DNA from: Pseudoduganella violacea
Lineage (GTDB): Bacteria; Pseudomonadota; Gammaproteobacteria; Burkholderiales; Burkholderiaceae_D
Length of the DNA: 64,000 bases
Direction: 5' to 3'
Assembly: GCF_014191875.1 (NCBI RefSeq)
Contig: NZ_JACHXD010000003.1
Location: 124,001-188,000, forward strand
Made by a program: the position numbers and the translations under genes. Below, one piece after another: positions 33,470 to 41,232 of this stretch. The notes under the pieces were generated by a model, which saw only the letters and a list, made by a program, of their open reading frames with translations, was not told the origin of the DNA and searched no databases. The first letter of the stretch is position 1. Each line of letters begins with the position of its first letter.

Positions 33470-35293
33470 ATGAGCGCTGCCGATTCCGGTAACACCGTCG
33501 CCATCACCAACCAGCTGAACCTGACGCTAACGGTATACAACACCACCTCGGCCAGCCCGCCCACCGATCCGCCATCCACCGAACAAAGCGCTTACTATCC
33601 CGTCTATACCAAGATCGCCACCATCGCCGCCAACGCCACGCAAAACGTGGACGTGCCGGATGCGCTGGCGCGGCTGGTGATCTGCCGCGGCGACAACGAT
33701 TTTCCCATCACCGTCTATGTGCCGCCCATCATGGGCGGCGGCGCGCTGACCGTCGCCGGCGGCGACCTGACGGCCTGCCAGACGGCATGGAAGTTCTACC
33801 AGACCTATGTCAGCCAGCCCTATGCGCCGCTGGCCCTGCAGTTCACCGAGCTGCTGCTGGACGACGGCAATCTGCTGACGCTGAATGAGCAGATCGGCAG
33901 CTTCCTCAGCCAGAACGGCTATGCCGGCTGCGACTACTTCCATTTCTCCATCGTGGCCTACTGGGCCACCAACTCGCTGTGGGCCTGGCCCGGCAGCTAC
34001 TACTGCTACCAACCGGACAACAATCCTTCGGAATTCGTGCTGCCGACCATACCGGTGGGCCAGCTGGTGATCGCCAACGGCGCCGCCAGCTATACCCCGA
34101 CGGGCGGCGCGGCCGTCCCGCTGGCCTTCGCCAACAGCGTGCTCAGTTCCGGCGGCGCCACCAGCGGCAGCGGCATCCTGCTCACGGCCGTGCTGCGCAA
34201 CCTGACCTGGGAAGGCAAGCCATCCGAGAACGCGATGTGCTTCACCGGCAAGAATGCGGGCGCCAGCTTCATCGCCCAGCCCTACGCCGATCCGCCCATA
34301 CCCTGGTGGGCCGTGGCGTATGACATGGCGTATACCGGCTTCCTCGGCGTGCAGATCGCGATGACGGTCGATATGGCCGCGCATGTGCTGTCCGGAATCA
34401 AGAACGGCATCCAGTACCTGGCGGGCAAGGCCAGCGACTTTATCTCTTCGGTGCGCAGCAAATTCGAGGGCATGGGCGAGGACGCCGATCCCGTCGCCAG
34501 CCTTGGCGATCCGGTGGAAGCGATCAATGTGGACGTCGATGTGGATGTCGATGTGGATATCGACACCGATACGGATACCGACGAAGACACCGACGTGGAC
34601 GTGGATATCGACGTGGACATCGATGTGGACGACGACGTCTTCGCCATCATCGATGTGGACGTGGATGTGGACGTGGACATCGACGTCGACAATGTGGTTG
34701 ACACGGTGGACGTGACCGATGTCGATACCGACGTCGATATCGACACCGACGTCAACGTGGAACCGGGAACCATCACCAGCCTGTTGCAAAAAATGGGCAA
34801 CTGGATCATGACCAAGGGCTTGCCGGCGCTGGTGGAGAACCTGACCATCATGGCGGCCTTCCAGGGCGCGCAAACCCTGCTCAATGTGTGGAAGAACGCG
34901 GCCCAGAAAGACTTGGCCAATCTCTCGCCGCAGCAAAGCACCGGCCTGGGCCTGCTGATCAATTACCTGTTGAACGAAAAGAACAGCGTGTCCACGCGCT
35001 GGACCACCGTAGCCGACTACGTGCAGCAGGCCGCACCCAGCGCCATCAACCAGCAAACCCTGCTGACTTCCGTGCTGATGACGAAAAATGCCGACGCCGA
35101 TAATGCGCTGGCGGCCTGGCGCTGGTCCAGCAGCGACGAGTCGGACGCGGTGCGCGCCATGGGCAAGTACACGGCGGCCGACCAGCAATACCAGGCCTAT
35201 CAGGCGTTGGCGGCTTATACCTACAAGGGCCAGGTGCTGCCGGTGAAGGTGGCTTGCGGCGTGGCGATGAAATACACCGCCCTGCTCTCCTGA
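33470..35293 (+). CDS. Large protein with Val/Ile-Asp repeat tract, candidate N-methylation substrate (paralogue B)
   Basis: The 607-residue product parallels the preceding protein over about 300 residues (VAITNQLNLTLTVYNTTSASP; KFYQTYVSQ; FHFSIVAYWATNSLWAWPGSYYCY). A hydrophobic amphipathic region follows at about 275-335. Residues 354-430 are almost entirely alternating Val/Ile/Thr and Asp, interrupted once by VFAII. The C-terminal ~175 residues are helical (TITSLLQKMGNWIMTKGLPALVENLTIM and more). The hydrophobic beta-branched residues are of the kind borosin enzymes N-methylate, but the alternation with Asp is unlike known borosin cores. An alternative is a calcium-binding acidic beta segment. 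No family recognised. Confidence 0.75.
   Translation: MSAADSGNTVAITNQLNLTLTVYNTTSASPPTDPPSTEQSAYYPVYTKIATIAANATQNVDVPDALARLVICRGDNDFPITVYVPPIMGGGALTVAGGDLTACQTAWKFYQTYVSQPYAPLALQFTELLLDDGNLLTLNEQIGSFLSQNGYAGCDYFHFSIVAYWATNSLWAWPGSYYCYQPDNNPSEFVLPTIPVGQLVIANGAASYTPTGGAAVPLAFANSVLSSGGATSGSGILLTAVLRNLTWEGKPSENAMCFTGKNAGASFIAQPYADPPIPWWAVAYDMAYTGFLGVQIAMTVDMAAHVLSGIKNGIQYLAGKASDFISSVRSKFEGMGEDADPVASLGDPVEAINVDVDVDVDVDIDTDTDTDEDTDVDVDIDVDIDVDDDVFAIIDVDVDVDVDIDVDNVVDTVDVTDVDTDVDIDTDVNVEPGTITSLLQKMGNWIMTKGLPALVENLTIMAAFQGAQTLLNVWKNAAQKDLANLSPQQSTGLGLLINYLLNEKNSVSTRWTTVADYVQQAAPSAINQQTLLTSVLMTKNADADNALAAWRWSSSDESDAVRAMGKYTAADQQYQAYQALAAYTYKGQVLPVKVACGVAMKYTALLS
34529..34759 (+). repeat. Coding repeat tract of alternating hydrophobic residue and Asp
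   Basis: The DNA encodes residues 354-430 of the 33470 gene. Dipeptides Val-Asp, Ile-Asp and Thr-Asp repeat through two blocks, with a VFAII interruption between them. Codons vary freely (GTG/GTC, GAC/GAT, ATC, ACC/ACG), so the tract is not a perfect DNA repeat; selection at protein level rather than recent replication slippage is indicated. Confidence 0.85.
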
Positions 35294-35327
35294 TATCGCC
35301 CACCATCACCACGGAAAGGAAAACGCC

Positions 35328-37751
35328 ATGCCGGATTCCGTCAACAAGCAAGACCCAGCGCCGCGCCAGCAGGCCGAAGCGTCCTGGCAGGAGCTGGCGC
35401 GCGCCATCGCCGCAGCCGACAATGTCAGCGAAAAAGGACCGGACCATCCCCTGCCGCCGGAACAAGTAGGCGAACTGACCATCATCGGCTCCGGCATCGA
35501 AACGGTCGGCTTCTCGCTTGGCGACCAGGAGCTGATACGCGGCGCCGATCATGTTTTCTACTGCGTGGCCGATCCCGCCACCGTGGTCTGGATCAGGGAC
35601 TTGCGGCCCGACGCGCATGACCTGTACGTGCTGTACGACGACAACAAGGTGCGCTATGTGACCTATATGCAGATGGCGGAGGCCATGCTCCACCACGTGC
35701 GCCAGGCGAAGAAGGTGGTGGCGATCTATTACGGGCATCCGGGTGTCTTCGTGCTCTCCACCCACCGCGCCATCCTGATCGCCCGCCGCGAAGGACACCG
35801 CGCCACCATGCGCGCCGGCGTCAGCGCGCTGGATTGCCTGTGCGCCGACCTGGGCGTCGACCCCAGCCATCCCGGCCTGCAGACCCACGAGGCCTCGGAC
35901 ATGCTGATCCGCCTGCGCAAGCCGGACACCAGCCTGCACCTGGTGCTGTGGCAGGTCGGCCTGATCGGCGAAATGGGCTTCCGCCGCAAGGGCTATGTGA
36001 ACAGCAATTTCGCGATACTCATCGACTATCTGCAAGCGGTGTACGGCAAGGACTATCCCGTCACCCATTATGTGGCTTCGCGCTATCCAACCATCCCGCC
36101 GCTGATCGAAACCTATCCCCTCTCCCGCCTGCGCGAGCCGGACATCCAGCTGCGCGTGACCGGCATCTCCACTTTCTATCTGGCGCCGCGCGACGCGGTG
36201 GAGGCCGACCACGATATGCTGCAGCGCCTTGGCCTGCTGCAGCCGGGCGAAACGGTCAAGCCGGCGGGCAGTCCGCTGCGCGATATCGGCCGCTACGGAC
36301 CGCGCGAAATGAAGGCGTTCAAGGCCTTCAAGAACTTCCGCATCCCGCGCGACTACCGCTGGCAGGAGGACACCGGCGCCAGCCGCTTCCTGCTGCGGCT
36401 CAAGCAGGATCTCGACTTCCAGGACTTGTACCGCCGGGCGCCCGGCCAGGCCGTCGCCGCCGAAGCCTTCTCCGGCCTGAGCGAGCGCGAACAGTATCTG
36501 CTGGCGACGCGCGACCCGGGCGGCATCCAGATCGCGGCCAAGGGCGCCGCCTTGCGCTCGGACGCCAACCAGGGCTTCCTGCATGCGCTGCTGAACCAGC
36601 GTCCACTGGCGCGCCAGGTATTGCAGCTGGCGCAGTCCAAAACCCAGGGCGCCCGCGACAAGCTGGTGCAACTGGCCGGCAAGCACGGTCTGCCGCCGGA
36701 TATGGAGAATATGCGCAGCGATATCGACCTGCTGCTGCGCGAACATCTGGGCGCATGGACCGGCGTGTATTGCGGCGACGCGGGCCAGTTGATCGTCCTG
36801 ATCGGCAACGCGGGCGGACCGCGTCACAGCGGCTTGTTCGTCAACGGCGTGCAGATACGGCCCTTCAAATTTCAGCGCGGCGTGCTGCAATGGCAGGCGC
36901 AGCGCGGCAACCGTAGCAACGGCCTGCTGCGCTTCGACGTGGACCAGAACGGCAAGCGGCGTCTGATCGGCTGCAATATCTGGCCCGCCGGGCAGGATAT
37001 GCCGAAGAATGCCGCTTTCTGCGCGCGCGAACCCGAGCTGCAAAGACCGCACCCCAGCCAGCGCGTGGGCCGCTACCGGCAGGCCAGCAGCGGCGGCACG
37101 CTGGAACTGGCCGTCGCCAGCGATCCGCAGCGCGGACGCTATCTGGCGGCACGTCTCAACGGCCAAGTGCTGCCCGGCGCGCTCAAGGCCGACGGCAACA
37201 GCCTGACGGTGGGTGACAGCCGCTTCGAATTCGGCGCACCCGGCAGCGGCGCGGACGGCCTGTGGCTGCCGCAAGCCGGCCAGCTCGACCTGTTCGGCGG
37301 CCGCTATACGGTGCGCGTGGCCGGCAAGGGACAGACCGTGTCCCACACCCTGCTCCTGGGCCGGGGCGAGGCATCCCTCGACGGCGCCGTCCTCACACCA
37401 GCAGTGACGGGGCTGACAGCCTTCACCTGGTCGGATGGCCCGGAGCAAGCGCGCAGCGGCAGCCTGCAGGTACAGATCGATCCTGTGACCTTGCTTTCCC
37501 TGCTCTTCGGCACCCTGCAAACGGCGGCCGGCGAGCAGCAGCAATGTTATGGCATGGTGGCGGCCGGCCCCAACGCTGTCGCCGAGCGGCCCGAAACCGA
37601 TTTCGGCCTGCCCTTGCCCGCCTGGCAATCGCTGGTGGCCCTGTGCGCCAACGCCAGCCGCACGGGCGGCCTGCTGCTTTGGCACAAATGGGAGAAGGCG
37701 CAGTTCGCTGCCAAGGTCATGAATGTGGCCCTACGGCGGCTGCTGCCCTAG
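35328..37751 (+). CDS. Borosin-type peptide alpha-N-methyltransferase with long C-terminal extension
   Basis: Residues ~48-290 are a SAM-dependent tetrapyrrole-methylase-fold domain: LTIIGSGIETVG (50-61), ADHVFYCVADPAT (73-85), YYGHPGVF (134-141), AGVSALDCLCADLGVDPSHPG (163-183), HEASDMLIR (187-195) and LREPDIQLRVTGISTFY (268-284). These correspond block by block to OphMA/SonM borosin methyltransferases. Catalytic positions fit Arg109, Tyr113 and Tyr135 (OphMA Arg72, Tyr76, Tyr98), with Tyr100/Tyr103 also kept. After a linker, 383-405 (GLSEREQYLLATRDPGG) resembles a LigA-like borosin-binding domain and 415-470 a Nif11-like helical domain; 473-807 form beta-rich, lipocalin-like repeats. No obvious core peptide ends the protein, so it probably modifies a substrate in trans. 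Confidence 0.82.
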   Translation: MPDSVNKQDPAPRQQAEASWQELARAIAAADNVSEKGPDHPLPPEQVGELTIIGSGIETVGFSLGDQELIRGADHVFYCVADPATVVWIRDLRPDAHDLYVLYDDNKVRYVTYMQMAEAMLHHVRQAKKVVAIYYGHPGVFVLSTHRAILIARREGHRATMRAGVSALDCLCADLGVDPSHPGLQTHEASDMLIRLRKPDTSLHLVLWQVGLIGEMGFRRKGYVNSNFAILIDYLQAVYGKDYPVTHYVASRYPTIPPLIETYPLSRLREPDIQLRVTGISTFYLAPRDAVEADHDMLQRLGLLQPGETVKPAGSPLRDIGRYGPREMKAFKAFKNFRIPRDYRWQEDTGASRFLLRLKQDLDFQDLYRRAPGQAVAAEAFSGLSEREQYLLATRDPGGIQIAAKGAALRSDANQGFLHALLNQRPLARQVLQLAQSKTQGARDKLVQLAGKHGLPPDMENMRSDIDLLLREHLGAWTGVYCGDAGQLIVLIGNAGGPRHSGLFVNGVQIRPFKFQRGVLQWQAQRGNRSNGLLRFDVDQNGKRRLIGCNIWPAGQDMPKNAAFCAREPELQRPHPSQRVGRYRQASSGGTLELAVASDPQRGRYLAARLNGQVLPGALKADGNSLTVGDSRFEFGAPGSGADGLWLPQAGQLDLFGGRYTVRVAGKGQTVSHTLLLGRGEASLDGAVLTPAVTGLTAFTWSDGPEQARSGSLQVQIDPVTLLSLLFGTLQTAAGEQQQCYGMVAAGPNAVAERPETDFGLPLPAWQSLVALCANASRTGGLLLWHKWEKAQFAAKVMNVALRRLLP

Positions 37752-37760
37752 GCCGGCCGC

Positions 37761-38426
37761 ATGCTGCTGCTCGACTACGATGTCCGGCGCTACGCCTTCG
37801 CCAAGGTGGTGGCGCGCCAGGTCTACCGCGTGCCGGCGCTGGAGCGGCTGCACGTGTACTGGCTGGCGCAGAAGACCCGGCGCGGCGCGGAACCCTGTCT
37901 GACGCATGCGGACAATCTGCTGCTGCGCCAACGCATGCAGGGTTTGCCGGACGACGACCTGTTCTACGTGATCTATAACGCTTTCGTCAAAGAGGTGATC
38001 GGCGCCGCCTTCCAACGCCGTCTGTCGTATTCGATGCATCCGAAGATGCGCGTGCACCTGGCCGGCACGCCATCGGTCAGCAGTTGGCACCGCGACGCCG
38101 ATGTGACCGGACGCGTGGACCAGATCAATGTCTGGCTGCCGTTCACCGACACCTTCGACAGCAACACGCTCTGGGTGGAAAGCGATTACGGCAAGGGCGA
38201 CTACCGGCCCATCCCGGTGCGCTACGGCCAGGCTCTGGTTTTCGACGGCGGCTACCTGTCCCACGGCACCGTCGCCAACGACACGCGGCAGACCCGCGTG
38301 AGTATCGACTTCCGCTTCGCCCCGCGCGGAGACAGCCTGCCGCCCAAGGCAAAAGCCATCCTGGGACGGCGCCCGGCTGATTTGAACAGAGGGCAAACAA
38401 TGGAGACCTCAGGATATGAGCACTGA
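37761..38426 (+). CDS. StrG-like Fe(II)/2-oxoglutarate-dependent oxygenase
   Basis: The 221-residue product has the metal triad arrangement SSWHRDADV (His110-x-Asp112), then GGYLSHGTVAND (His168) and the 2OG-binding Arg in DTRQTRVSIDFRF (Arg179). The surrounding pattern (QINVWLPFTD...NTLWVESDYGKGDY) resembles the StrG-type hydroxylase group of antibiotic clusters. It would hydroxylate a substrate in the cytoplasm; within this cluster a hydroxylation of the methylated peptide or its carrier is a reasonable guess. It starts ten bases after the methyltransferase stop and overlaps the next gene by 11 bases. Confidence 0.72.
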   Translation: MLLLDYDVRRYAFAKVVARQVYRVPALERLHVYWLAQKTRRGAEPCLTHADNLLLRQRMQGLPDDDLFYVIYNAFVKEVIGAAFQRRLSYSMHPKMRVHLAGTPSVSSWHRDADVTGRVDQINVWLPFTDTFDSNTLWVESDYGKGDYRPIPVRYGQALVFDGGYLSHGTVANDTRQTRVSIDFRFAPRGDSLPPKAKAILGRRPADLNRGQTMETSGYEH

Positions 38427-39663
38427 TATCAAAACCATGGCAATTGCCGGCGCCAAGACTTTCGCCGGCGTCTGGAACTTCAGCGACTTCTGGAAACGCT
38501 CGAACACCTTCCACAGTTATCTGCGCTTTGTCGATGCCGCCGAAAAGCGCTGGGGCAGGACCGATCCGGCCCTGCGGCCGATGCAGGATCTGCGAACGGT
38601 GCTGATCGGCGAGAACGCCCGCTTCTTCCAACCCTATATCGGCGGCGACCAGGTATGGGCCGACGACTACGGCTGGTGTGGCCTGGCCAGCGTGGAAGCC
38701 AGCATTTATCTGCAATCCATCGGCGACGGAGCGGGCGCGCAAGTATATGCCGACATCGCCCGCGCATGCTGGGATCAGATGATGGAAACCGGCTACGACA
38801 ACAGCAATGACGCAACGCCGGTCCCGCATGGTTGCGGCAACATCTCGCCGGACCGCAAGCGCAACGGCGGCGGTTACGGCACGCGCAATACCGTCACCAA
38901 TGTCAATCTGCTGCTCCTGTCCTATCGCCTGCACAAGCTCCATGGTCCCGGGCGCTACCTCGACTTCGCGCTAAGCCAGGCCGCCTGGTTTGGCCAATGG
39001 TTCACGCTCGATTATCCATCGCTCGACAACGGCCCCTATCTGCGCACGCTGCCGGCAATGCAAAGCCTGATCCACGAACGGCCCATGGCCGAGCAAACCT
39101 ATGTGCGCACCGAGTATCCGAATTGGGAACGGGGCTGGGTCTGGACCGGCGACCAGGGACTGCTGCTGATGGGCCTTGCGACCATCCTTCAGGAGGGTAC
39201 CCCGCCGCCCGGCTTCAGCCTGCGGCTATACCAGGACAGCTTCGTCAAACTGGCAGCTGGCGTGGAAAGCCTGCTGTTCGGCGGATCGGACAAGGTGCTG
39301 CGCGAGCCGCCCTTCAATTCCAGCTTCGGCTTCTCCTATGCCGGCGACTATATCGGCGGGCGCGGCGTCCTGCTGCGCTATGCTTCCGAGCCGCTGGTAT
39401 CGCAAACGCTTGGCCGCGCCCTGTCCCCGCAAGGCATCAAGGCCACGGCGAAGGCTGTCTGGGACAGCCGCGACGCGCGCGACGTATTCGGCAGCCTATG
39501 GAACCCGGCCGGCGACCAGGCCTTCAACGCGGGCTTTGTCAAGGCATGGGGCAATGGCGAACCGTCCATCACGGGCTGGCAAGGCACGGCTTTCGACGGC
39601 GTCCTGCAGGCCTGCGGCCTGGATGCGCTGACGGCCGCAATCCGCCTGGATACCAAAGCCTAG
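38416..39663 (+). CDS. GH76-like (alpha/alpha)6-barrel protein
   Basis: The 415-residue product has six-hairpin features: WADDYGWCGLASVEASIYLQ (acidic pair Asp83/Asp84 where GH76 mannanases have their catalytic Asp pair), TRNTVTNVNLLLLSYRLHKLHGPGRYLDFALSQAAWFGQW, and WVWTGDQGLLLMGLATIL. GH76 enzymes cleave alpha-1,6-mannan. No signal peptide is seen, which is unusual for a polysaccharidase and suggests a cytoplasmic role, perhaps on a glycosylated or lipid-linked intermediate of this cluster. It is the last gene, ending three bases before the TetR stop. Confidence 0.68.
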   Translation: MSTDIKTMAIAGAKTFAGVWNFSDFWKRSNTFHSYLRFVDAAEKRWGRTDPALRPMQDLRTVLIGENARFFQPYIGGDQVWADDYGWCGLASVEASIYLQSIGDGAGAQVYADIARACWDQMMETGYDNSNDATPVPHGCGNISPDRKRNGGGYGTRNTVTNVNLLLLSYRLHKLHGPGRYLDFALSQAAWFGQWFTLDYPSLDNGPYLRTLPAMQSLIHERPMAEQTYVRTEYPNWERGWVWTGDQGLLLMGLATILQEGTPPPGFSLRLYQDSFVKLAAGVESLLFGGSDKVLREPPFNSSFGFSYAGDYIGGRGVLLRYASEPLVSQTLGRALSPQGIKATAKAVWDSRDARDVFGSLWNPAGDQAFNAGFVKAWGNGEPSITGWQGTAFDGVLQACGLDALTAAIRLDTKA

Positions 39664-39666
39664 AAG

Positions 39667-40257
39667 CTATTTGGGTGGTTTAAGCAGTTGCCGCGTCCCC
39701 GTCATGGCGCTTTCCAGCGGGGCGCGGCTGCGCGTGACCTTGGCCAGCAGGCTGGCGCCCAGCCACAGCTGGTACAGGGTGTTGGCCAGTTGCGCGGCAT
39801 CCTTCACATGGGCCAGCGAACCGTCGGCGCGGCCCTCGGCGATACAGTGGGTCAAGCGCTGGATCACGCCTTGCGTCCCCTGCTCCAGCGTCATGCGCAT
39901 GCTCTCCGACAGATCGCTGACTTCGGCGCTCAGCTTGACCGCCAGGCATTTCGCCGCCGGGTCTTCACCGCCCTGCGCATCGAGCCAGTACTGCCAGAAG
40001 CCCATCAGCCTTTGCTGCGCCTTACCCGGCCGCGCCAGCAAGTCGTCGAGAAAAGCCAGATAGCCGCCGAAGTACCAATCGAGCAGGGCCTGTCCAAAGC
40101 CTTCCTTGGAATCGAAGTAATGGTAGAAAGAGCCTTTGGGAATCCCGGCCGTCGCCAGCAGCTCGGTCAGGCCCACCGCCGTATAGCCCTTGTTCAGCAG
40201 CAATGGCTTGGCGACTGAAAGGATATGCTGACGGAGATCGGTAATTTGCGTGCTCAT
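39667..40257 (-). CDS. TetR-family repressor, NemR-like
   Basis: The 196-residue protein starts with a TetR HTH (QHILSVAKPLLLNKGYTAVGLTELLATAGIPKGSFYHYFDSKEGFGQALLDWYFGGY). Its ligand domain has KCLAVKLSAEVSDLSESMR, including the Cys position used by NemR to sense electrophiles and oxidants. An exact operator copy lies 20 bases upstream of its start, indicating autoregulation, and two more lie in front of the enone reductase at 30418-31446. The signal is likely an electrophile or quinone (inference from NemR). Confidence 0.88.
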   Translation of the reverse strand: MSTQITDLRQHILSVAKPLLLNKGYTAVGLTELLATAGIPKGSFYHYFDSKEGFGQALLDWYFGGYLAFLDDLLARPGKAQQRLMGFWQYWLDAQGGEDPAAKCLAVKLSAEVSDLSESMRMTLEQGTQGVIQRLTHCIAEGRADGSLAHVKDAAQLANTLYQLWLGASLLAKVTRSRAPLESAMTGTRQLLKPPK

Positions 40258-40277
40258 GCCCGCATCTTAGAACAAAC

Positions 40278-40292
40278 TAGACCAGTCGTCTA
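40278..40292. promoter_or_regulatory. TetR/NemR-type operator, copy 3 (autoregulatory)
   Basis: TAGACCAGTCGTCTA is identical to the two copies at 31482 and 31522. It lies 20 bases upstream of the TetR start, the usual position for autorepression, and 123 bases from the divergent gene at 40416. Confidence 0.82.
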
Positions 40293-40415
40293 CTTTCCTC
40301 GTCCGCCCTGAATCGCATGGCAACAACGCGCCCGGCTTTTGCGCTAGCATGATGACCTATGCAGCCTGCTTGCGCGGGCCGAATTTTTGCCAAGTCATGC
40401 TTCTCTGGAGGAAAG

Positions 40416-40766
40416 ATGATTGTCGAGTATATCCGCTACAAGCTGCATCACACGGAAACGGCTTCCGCCGAGGAAGCGGCGGAAGCCTTCGAGGCGGCCT
40501 ATCGCAGCGCCTGCACCTCGCTGGATATTTCGCCGCACTGCCTGTCTTACGAGCTGTCGCGCTGCGTTGAGGAAGCCGACCATTATGTGCTGCGGATTGA
40601 ATGGGATTCCGCCGAGGGGCACCTGAGCGGATTTCGCCGCGCGCCGGAATTCGCTCCGTTTCTTACGGCGATCCGTCCCTATATCAATCAGATCGAAGAG
40701 ATGCGCCACTATGCGCCGGTACGCATCGGCAGCGGCGCGCACACGAAAGATGGGACGCCGGCATAA
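40416..40766 (+). CDS. Antibiotic biosynthesis monooxygenase (ABM) family protein
   Basis: The 116-residue product has the dimeric ferredoxin-like ABM fold: MIVEYIRYKLHHTETASAEEAAEAFEAAYRSA, SYELSRCVEEADHYVLRIEWDSAEGHLSGFRRAPEF, and the C-terminal helix LTAIRPYINQIEEMRHY. RBS GGAGGAAAG precedes ATG 40416. It may oxidise quinols or be a stress protein; divergence from the NemR-like gene suggests possible co-regulation. Confidence 0.82.
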   Translation: MIVEYIRYKLHHTETASAEEAAEAFEAAYRSACTSLDISPHCLSYELSRCVEEADHYVLRIEWDSAEGHLSGFRRAPEFAPFLTAIRPYINQIEEMRHYAPVRIGSGAHTKDGTPA

Positions 40767-40798
40767 TTACAGTATAAATCATTTACATGGAGATCCGG

Positions 40799-41194
40799 AT
40801 GCGTACGAGTGAGGATGTTTGCCTGCGCGGCAGCTGCCTTTGCGGCGGCATTGCCTATCGGGCAGAAAAGCCGGTGCAGCATGCGAGCCATTGCTACTGC
40901 ATCATGTGCCAGAAGCAGCATGGCGCGGCGGCCGGTTCGTATGCGAACGTGGCCAGCGCGGGCTTCACCTACGAGCGCGGCGCGGAGCTGGTAACGGAAT
41001 ATGCTTCGTCCGAGCATGGCCGGCGCGGTTTCTGCCGCGTCTGCGGTTCGACTTTGTTCTGGCGCAGCACCCAGTCGCCAGACCGCATCGCCGTCACGCT
41101 GGGGACGCTGGATCAGGAATTTGACGGGCCGGTGAATCGCGAGCTGCATACGGATACCAAACCGGGCTGGCTACCACTCCGCCTGCCGGAATAA
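40799..41194 (+). CDS. GFA/CENP-V family zinc protein
   Basis: The product has the GFA cysteine pattern: SCLCGGIAY, HCYCIMCQKQHGA and GFCRVCGSTLFW, giving two zinc sites as in the glutathione-dependent formaldehyde-activating family. The activity of most members is unproven. I chose ATG 40799 (GGAGAT six bases upstream); an in-frame ATG at 40787 would add four residues. Confidence 0.88.
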   Translation: MRTSEDVCLRGSCLCGGIAYRAEKPVQHASHCYCIMCQKQHGAAAGSYANVASAGFTYERGAELVTEYASSEHGRRGFCRVCGSTLFWRSTQSPDRIAVTLGTLDQEFDGPVNRELHTDTKPGWLPLRLPE

Positions 41195-41232
41195 ATATGG
41201 GGCTATGCGCCCTCCTCAACTCATGGCGCGGA

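Larger units (their letters stand above)
31689..39663 (+). other. Candidate borosin-like peptide modification gene cluster
   Basis: Five plus-strand genes are packed here: two large paralogous proteins of unknown family, an alpha-N-methyltransferase of the borosin type with a long C-terminal extension, a StrG-like Fe(II)/2OG oxygenase and a GH76-like protein. The last three are separated by ten bases or overlap. The block ends three bases before the convergent TetR gene. No transporter or peptidase gene lies within it. The methyltransferase identity is well supported; the pathway as a whole is inference from adjacency. Confidence 0.65.

Noticed and set aside
34529..34759. Repeat tract as a CRISPR or tandem DNA repeat
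   Set aside because: No constant spacer-repeat unit; codons vary and the frame is kept, so it is a coding low-complexity tract.
33527..35188. 553-codon minus-strand frame with His/Val/Asp-rich repeats opposite the Asp-repeat gene
   Set aside because: Antisense of the repeat tract; it has no start context and no domain features.
31689..39663. Prophage or transposon carrying the unusual cluster
   Set aside because: No integrase, transposase, attachment repeats or phage genes are visible at either border.
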